Shown here piece after piece: positions 15,883 to 20,017 of a stretch of 20,017 nucleotides of DNA. Under the pieces are notes generated by a model. That model was not told where the DNA came from. It saw nothing but the letters and a program-made list of their open reading frames with translations, and ran no database searches. The number at the start of each line of letters is the position of its first letter. Position 1 is the stretch's first letter. This stretch comes from JAYZQT01 sp964412235. Its GTDB lineage: Bacteria; Pseudomonadota; Alphaproteobacteria; MPNO01; UBA830. Both the position numbers and the translations under genes were made by a program. The stretch is taken from assembly GCA_964412235.1 (NCBI GenBank), contig CAYPNT010000052.1, positions 1 to 20,017 on the forward strand, read 5' to 3'.

Positions 15883-17984
15883 TAGCTGCCTTCAATATGA
15901 GAAAAATCGGCTATACCACCGAGTGTCTGTCTAAATTGTGACAGCAATCTTAAACGGTTCGCCCGTATCAATTTATCATCAGTGTTAACTGTTACATTTT
16001 CAAAAAATTGGTCGAGTGGCGCGCGAAGTCTTGACATTGCAGTCATAGCGTCGACATATTTCTCGTCCTTTAGCGCCTTTTGAACCACCTGAGCAATCTT
16101 GGCCAATTCCTTAGTTAGGGCCACGTCTTCTGGTTCCCTTAAGGTGTCAATATCCACTTTTCCATCGTAAGAACTATCGTCTTTTTTCTCTTCGATGGTC
16201 ACTATATTTGTGGCGCGTTTATACGCTGCAAATAGGTTGCCCCCGTCTTCAGTAGTCAGAAAACCAGAAAGTGCTTCTACCCGGCCCAACAATCGCACCA
16301 GATCGTCGTCATTACTGCGAGCAAACACAGCAGAAACATGGTCATGGCGCACTCCCTGCTCGCGCAGGTGCACTTTTAAACGGTCCAAAACAAAGTGAAG
16401 TAAATTTTCTTCAATACCCGTTATGATGTTAGGGTCATCCGAATCTTTTTTAAAATCTGGAACTGTTTTCTCGTAGCCCTGAAGAGCAGAGCCAAAAACT
16501 TCTAATAGCGGAAGTCGTAGTTGATTTTCAAGAATCAACCGAATAAGGCCGAGTGCCGCCCGGCGCAAGGCGTAGGGGTCTCTCGAACCAGTGGGTACTT
16601 CTTGTACTGAAAAAAACCCGACCAACGTATCAATCTTATCTGTAAGGGCCACCGCCACCGCTAACGGTGAAGTGGGGCAACTATCGTTTGGTCCTAAAGG
16701 AGAATAGTGCTCTCCAATCGCATTTGCGACGCATGACACTTCACCAGATTTCAGGGAATATTGTCGGCCCATTTCCCCCTGAAGTTCAGGAAATTCCGAA
16801 ACCATTTCCGTCATCAAATCTGCCTTGCACAGCAAGGCGGCCCGTTTGGCCAACTCAGCGTCACAGCCTGGAATGAGTTTTGCTATTTGGCCTGACAGGG
16901 ACTCAAGCCGTCGCACCTTTTGCAGCATAGTACCCAATTTGGCATGAAAAATACTAGTTGAGAGAGCATCCAGTCGCGCCTCCAATGGTATTTTCAGATC
17001 TTGTTCCCAAAAGAATTTCGCGTCAGACAAACGTGCTCGCAGAACGCGCTCGTTACCAGCGATGATTTCTAGACCACCATCGTTGGCTTCGACATTCGCA
17101 ACAATAATAAATTGGGGAGCCAAAACTCCATCCGTCGTGATAAGCGAAAAATATTTTTGATGAGACCTCATAGAAGTTATCAAAACCTCTTGTGGCAATT
17201 CCAAAAAGGTTTCGTCAATCTTCCCGATCAAAATTTCAGGCCATTCAACTAATCCAGCCACTTCCTCTAATAAACCTGGGTCTGGGTAAAGAGCCATACC
17301 TCTTTCATCGGCAACCTTTTGTGCGGCCGATAGGATAATACTCTTGCGTTCCTCGGGATCGAGGATGACCCTCGCGGAACGAATTTTATTTTGGTAATCG
17401 TCAAAGTTGGAAACCGGGAACGTATTAGGCTTCAGAAAGCGGTGACCGGACGTTAGGTTACCAGATGGCACGTTGTTTTTCGTTGTGATTTCGACTGTCT
17501 GACCATTAAACAAACACAGAATTCGCTGAAGAGACCGCACCCAGCGCATTTCGCCGTTTCCCCATCGCATGGACTTCCGCCATGGAAAAGCGGAAATTAT
17601 TTCACCTAGCACTTCTGCTAAAACGGAGCTGGTTGTGCAACCAGTTTTCCTAATTTCCGCAAAAAGAAACGTACCTTTTTCTGTCTCCCTTTCTTCACAT
17701 TGCCAGCGTGTCAAACCGTTGGCATCAAGAAATCCTTGAATAGCCCTTTTGGGCGCGTCTACCTTTGGCCCTCGTTTCTCTTCGCAAACATCTGGCTGCG
17801 CTTCTGGAAGACCGGTAACAACAAGCGTTAGACGTCGCGGCGTAACATAGGTTTTTAATTCCTTAAAGGTGAGGTCGTTCGATTCCAACTTGGCAGTCAT
17901 CGTCCTCGCGAAATCATTTGCCGCCTTTGATTGCATCCGCGCAGGAATTTCCTCTGAAAATAGTTCGACAAGTAATTCGGGCAT
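15882..17984 (-). CDS. glyS: Glycyl-tRNA synthetase beta subunit
   Basis: A 700-residue protein matching the beta subunit of the bacterial heterotetrameric (alpha2beta2) glycyl-tRNA synthetase. The N-terminus MPELLVELFSEEIPARMQ is the family hallmark, and SMRSHQKYF near residue 274 and a C-terminal DALR-like anticodon-binding helical domain are present. The beta subunit recognises tRNA-Gly while the alpha subunit activates glycine. It begins one base after the glyQ stop codon and overlaps ppdK by one base, so the three genes form one tightly packed transcript. No frameshift or missing segment was noticed. Confidence 0.97.
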   Translation of the reverse strand: MPELLVELFSEEIPARMQSKAANDFARTMTAKLESNDLTFKELKTYVTPRRLTLVVTGLPEAQPDVCEEKRGPKVDAPKRAIQGFLDANGLTRWQCEERETEKGTFLFAEIRKTGCTTSSVLAEVLGEIISAFPWRKSMRWGNGEMRWVRSLQRILCLFNGQTVEITTKNNVPSGNLTSGHRFLKPNTFPVSNFDDYQNKIRSARVILDPEERKSIILSAAQKVADERGMALYPDPGLLEEVAGLVEWPEILIGKIDETFLELPQEVLITSMRSHQKYFSLITTDGVLAPQFIIVANVEANDGGLEIIAGNERVLRARLSDAKFFWEQDLKIPLEARLDALSTSIFHAKLGTMLQKVRRLESLSGQIAKLIPGCDAELAKRAALLCKADLMTEMVSEFPELQGEMGRQYSLKSGEVSCVANAIGEHYSPLGPNDSCPTSPLAVAVALTDKIDTLVGFFSVQEVPTGSRDPYALRRAALGLIRLILENQLRLPLLEVFGSALQGYEKTVPDFKKDSDDPNIITGIEENLLHFVLDRLKVHLREQGVRHDHVSAVFARSNDDDLVRLLGRVEALSGFLTTEDGGNLFAAYKRATNIVTIEEKKDDSSYDGKVDIDTLREPEDVALTKELAKIAQVVQKALKDEKYVDAMTAMSRLRAPLDQFFENVTVNTDDKLIRANRLRLLSQFRQTLGGIADFSHIEGS

Positions 17985-17985
17985 A

Positions 17986-18873
17986 TTATTTGGGTCCGGC
18001 GACGGGATTATCGCCGCTCAACCATGCTTCGCAACTACCCCTAGCTAAGGCCCTCACTCGCGCTATATAGGAGGCGCGCTCTGTGACGCTTATCGCTTTT
18101 CGCGCGTCAAGCAAATTAAACAAATGGCTAGCCTTAATACACTGATCATACGCCGGCAGAGCCAAACCCCGCACGAGTAAGGTTTCACATTCCTGCTCTG
18201 CAAATGAGAATTGTTTGAGCAGGAGGTCAATATTAGCATAGTCGAAATTGTAGGCTGAGTACTCTTTTTCCGCCCGCAAAAATATGTCGCCGTAGGACAC
18301 ACCCTCACCATTAAAATCGAGATCATAAACATTTTCGACGCCTTGGATATACATAGCCAACCGTTCAAGACCGTAGGTTAATTCTACTGAAACGGGCGAG
18401 CATTCTATACCACCGACTTGTTGAAAATATGTGAATTGGGTGACCTCCATTCCGTCACACCACACCTCCCAACCTAGACCAGCCGCACCCAGAGTAGGTG
18501 ATTCCCAGTCATCTTCTACAAAGCGAATATCGTGAAAGTTCGGATCTATACCCAATTCGCGCAGACTGCCCAGATATAATTCTTGGGTATCACTTGGTGA
18601 TGGCTTCAGTATAGTTTGATACTGGTAGTAGTGCTGCAACCTGTTTGGGTTTTCGCCGTAACGCCCGTCGCCTGGCCTTCGAGATGGTTGTACGTAAGCG
18701 GCCTTCCATACCTCGGGCCCAAGCGCTCTGAGTATTGTCGCCGGATGAAACGTACCAGCCCCGACTTCCATGTCGTATGGCTGCAATATCACGCATCCCC
18801 TCTGCGCCCAATATTGGTGTAGTTTAAGGATAAGCGACTGAAAAGACTTGTCTGCAGGTGTTGTCTGCGACAT
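17986..18873 (-). CDS. glyQ: Glycyl-tRNA synthetase alpha subunit
   Basis: A 295-residue protein with the sequence typical of the class II aminoacyl-tRNA synthetase catalytic subunit GlyQ, including WAQRGCVILQPYDMEVGAGT at about 23-42 and YVQPSRRPGDGRYGENPNR at about 75-93. It forms glycyl-adenylate and, with GlyS, charges tRNA-Gly. It is the first gene of the glyQ-glyS-ppdK operon; a strong promoter lies about 40 bases upstream of its ATG at 18873. The Shine-Dalgarno is modest (GCAGAG about nine bases upstream). Confidence 0.97.
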   Translation of the reverse strand: MSQTTPADKSFQSLILKLHQYWAQRGCVILQPYDMEVGAGTFHPATILRALGPEVWKAAYVQPSRRPGDGRYGENPNRLQHYYQYQTILKPSPSDTQELYLGSLRELGIDPNFHDIRFVEDDWESPTLGAAGLGWEVWCDGMEVTQFTYFQQVGGIECSPVSVELTYGLERLAMYIQGVENVYDLDFNGEGVSYGDIFLRAEKEYSAYNFDYANIDLLLKQFSFAEQECETLLVRGLALPAYDQCIKASHLFNLLDARKAISVTERASYIARVRALARGSCEAWLSGDNPVAGPK

Positions 18874-18909
18874 GCTTATTTACTCTGCATTTATGCTATT
18901 TTGCGGCGC

Positions 18910-18938
18910 AACATACGAGCAGTATAGAATAGGGTCAA
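18910..18938 (-). promoter_or_regulatory. Sigma70-type promoter of glyQ-glyS-ppdK
   Basis: On the minus strand TTGACC (18938-18933) and TATGTT (18915-18910) are separated by exactly 17 bases, a close match to the housekeeping consensus. The predicted start near 18903 gives a leader of about 30 bases. The 83-base gap between the zinc-ribbon gene and glyQ therefore carries its own promoter, so the synthetase operon need not depend on sppA transcription. The leader is too short for a T-box or riboswitch, and none was seen. Confidence 0.65.
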
Positions 18939-18956
18939 CGAATCGATCTAAGGAGA

Positions 18957-19169
18957 TTATTCGGTATAGGGGCATTCGGTCCGGCCACAACTACTATTAT
19001 TGTCCAGCACAAATGTCCCGCACTCAGAACATGCTTTCATTTCTTCACATTGGTCGGCCTCGTTTGAGCTAACCTGGCCGTGTTTAGCCTTGTTCCGACG
19101 CGCCACAAACTTAAAGCCATACCAAACTGCAGCGATAAACGCGCCTAGAACAATTAGTTTTAGGGTCAT
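18957..19169 (-). CDS. Small membrane-anchored zinc-ribbon-like protein
   Basis: A 70-residue protein with one N-terminal transmembrane helix (about 5-23) and a short basic stretch (ARRNKAK) after it, which by the positive-inside rule puts the C-terminus in the cytoplasm. The tail has Cys47-x2-Cys50 and Cys61-x4-Cys66, with an extra Cys41, enough for a four-cysteine zinc ribbon (CSECG then CGRTECPY). From memory, similar short proteins of unknown function recur in alphaproteobacteria. The start at 19169 lies nine bases after the sppA stop, with AGGA overlapping that stop as Shine-Dalgarno, so it is cotranscribed with sppA. Function is unknown; a metal-binding or adaptor role is only inferred from the motif. 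Confidence 0.8.
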   Translation of the reverse strand: MTLKLIVLGAFIAAVWYGFKFVARRNKAKHGQVSSNEADQCEEMKACSECGTFVLDNNSSCGRTECPYTE

Positions 19170-19178
19170 TCAATTTTC

Positions 19179-20017
19179 CTACACGCCATATCGTTTCCAG
19201 AGTGCCCACTCGTCTAGTGCAGCCACAATATCCGTTACATCGGAGCCCGCGCGCCGGCCGCCTCTCAACCGCATCAATAAACTTCGCCGGATATTAACAA
19301 GGTGAAACTGTACGTTATCACCAAACCTCTTACGCATTTCAGAACGCATCTCCGCGAGGCCGTCAATTAACCCGACCTCAACGGCTTGATTTCCAGTCCA
19401 AATATCACCGCTGAAAAGTGTGTCTTCACGGGCCAACAAACGATCACCTCTCCGGCTCCGGACCATGTTCTTAAAATTTTCGAAAATGTCTTGGTGTAAC
19501 TCCTTCAATCGATCAACGTCTTCTGGCTTTTCGTCCTGAAAGGGGTCAAGCATCCCCTTCCGTGAACCCGTAGAATATACGCGCCTTTCTATTCCAAAAC
19601 GATCAATTAAGTCACCGAACCCAAATCCAGAAGAAATTACGCCAATTGAACCTATGATTGAATTCGCGTCCGCGAATATTTCATCGCCAGCACAAGCTAA
19701 CCAGTAGCCGCCAGACGCCGCGACATCCTCGCAAAACGTGATAACCTGCATTGCTTTTTCATCGGCTAGGTCGCGAATACGCTGCGCGAGAAGTGCACTT
19801 TGGACGGGCGAACCGCCAGGTGAATTTATTTGTATAACGACGGCTTTAAGTCCTTTGTTAGAGAAGAGCTTGGCAATAGGCCTCTCGTAAGATGAGAGTG
19901 TGATACCTTCCCTAGACAGGCCAGCCGAACGTCCGATTACCCCATCGAACCTCATTACCCCGACCACTGGCGGCGGGTTGCGAAAACGCTCGATAGGTAG
20001 AAGTCCTAGAAGACGCC
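19179..20017 (-). CDS. S49 family serine peptidase, SppA/SohB-like (5'-partial)
   Basis: At least 278 residues of a signal-peptide peptidase A family protein. The open frame continues past the GTG at 19967 to the right edge as RLLGLLPIERFRNPPPVV, the usual N-terminal region of the short alphaproteobacterial form, so the true start is outside the window. In the visible fragment the nucleophile Ser101 lies in AASGGYWLA and the general base Lys153 in STGSRKGMLDPF, a spacing of 52 that matches the Ser/Lys dyad. INSPGGSP at about 64-71 is the oxyanion strand. These enzymes degrade leftover signal peptides or membrane-protein fragments. The gene is cotranscribed with the small zinc-ribbon protein. 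Confidence 0.92.
   Translation of the reverse strand, partial: RLLGLLPIERFRNPPPVVGVMRFDGVIGRSAGLSREGITLSSYERPIAKLFSNKGLKAVVIQINSPGGSPVQSALLAQRIRDLADEKAMQVITFCEDVAASGGYWLACAGDEIFADANSIIGSIGVISSGFGFGDLIDRFGIERRVYSTGSRKGMLDPFQDEKPEDVDRLKELHQDIFENFKNMVRSRRGDRLLAREDTLFSGDIWTGNQAVEVGLIDGLAEMRSEMRKRFGDNVQFHLVNIRRSLLMRLRGGRRAGSDVTDIVAALDEWALWKRYGV

Noticed and set aside
1..20017. Mobile elements, CRISPR arrays, tRNA genes or defence genes
   Set aside because: No transposase or integrase, no regularly spaced repeats, no tRNA-like cloverleaf and no recognisable defence domain were seen on either strand.

Overview
The window is a 20 kb chromosomal stretch with dense coding. It looks like an alphaproteobacterium of moderate GC, possibly a marine Rhodospirillales-like lineage. 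That placement is inferred from the glyQ-glyS-ppdK order, the S49 peptidase next to a small zinc-ribbon membrane protein, and the overall style of the proteins; no rRNA or marker gene settles it. Almost everything lies on the minus strand. The plus-strand exceptions are an SDR dehydrogenase and ygfZ. I saw no tRNA, rRNA, CRISPR array, insertion sequence or phage gene.

Region 1 (1-6318) is an apparent catabolic or modification cluster of unknown substrate. A minus-strand operon reads cyclase-family metal hydrolase, HisD-family dehydrogenase, cupin, MFS exporter, and PhzS-type FAD monooxygenase (whose 3' end runs off the left edge). Diverging from it is a plus-strand SDR oxidoreductase. The 163-bp divergent spacer carries a good sigma70-like promoter for the SDR and an imperfect dyad over its predicted start point. 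Together the genes suggest ring or C-H hydroxylation, alcohol oxidation, amide/lactone-type hydrolysis and transport of one small molecule, but the substrate cannot be read from the sequence.

Region 2 (6319-7487) holds a hairpin-containing convergent gap and an exported Sel1-repeat protein. Region 3 (7488-12083) is a tightly overlapping four-gene surface-glycan operon in the order GT2, GT4, GT4, AsnB-like amidotransferase. Each stop/start pair overlaps by 1 or 4 bases. It probably builds and amidates part of an LPS or capsule glycan.

Region 4 (12145-20017) is housekeeping. It contains ygfZ (Fe-S cluster maintenance) on the plus strand, then, on the minus strand, an operon glyQ-glyS-ppdK with a strong promoter just upstream of glyQ. 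Upstream of that are a 70-residue membrane-anchored zinc-ribbon protein and an S49 (SppA-type) peptidase, whose 5' end is cut by the right edge.
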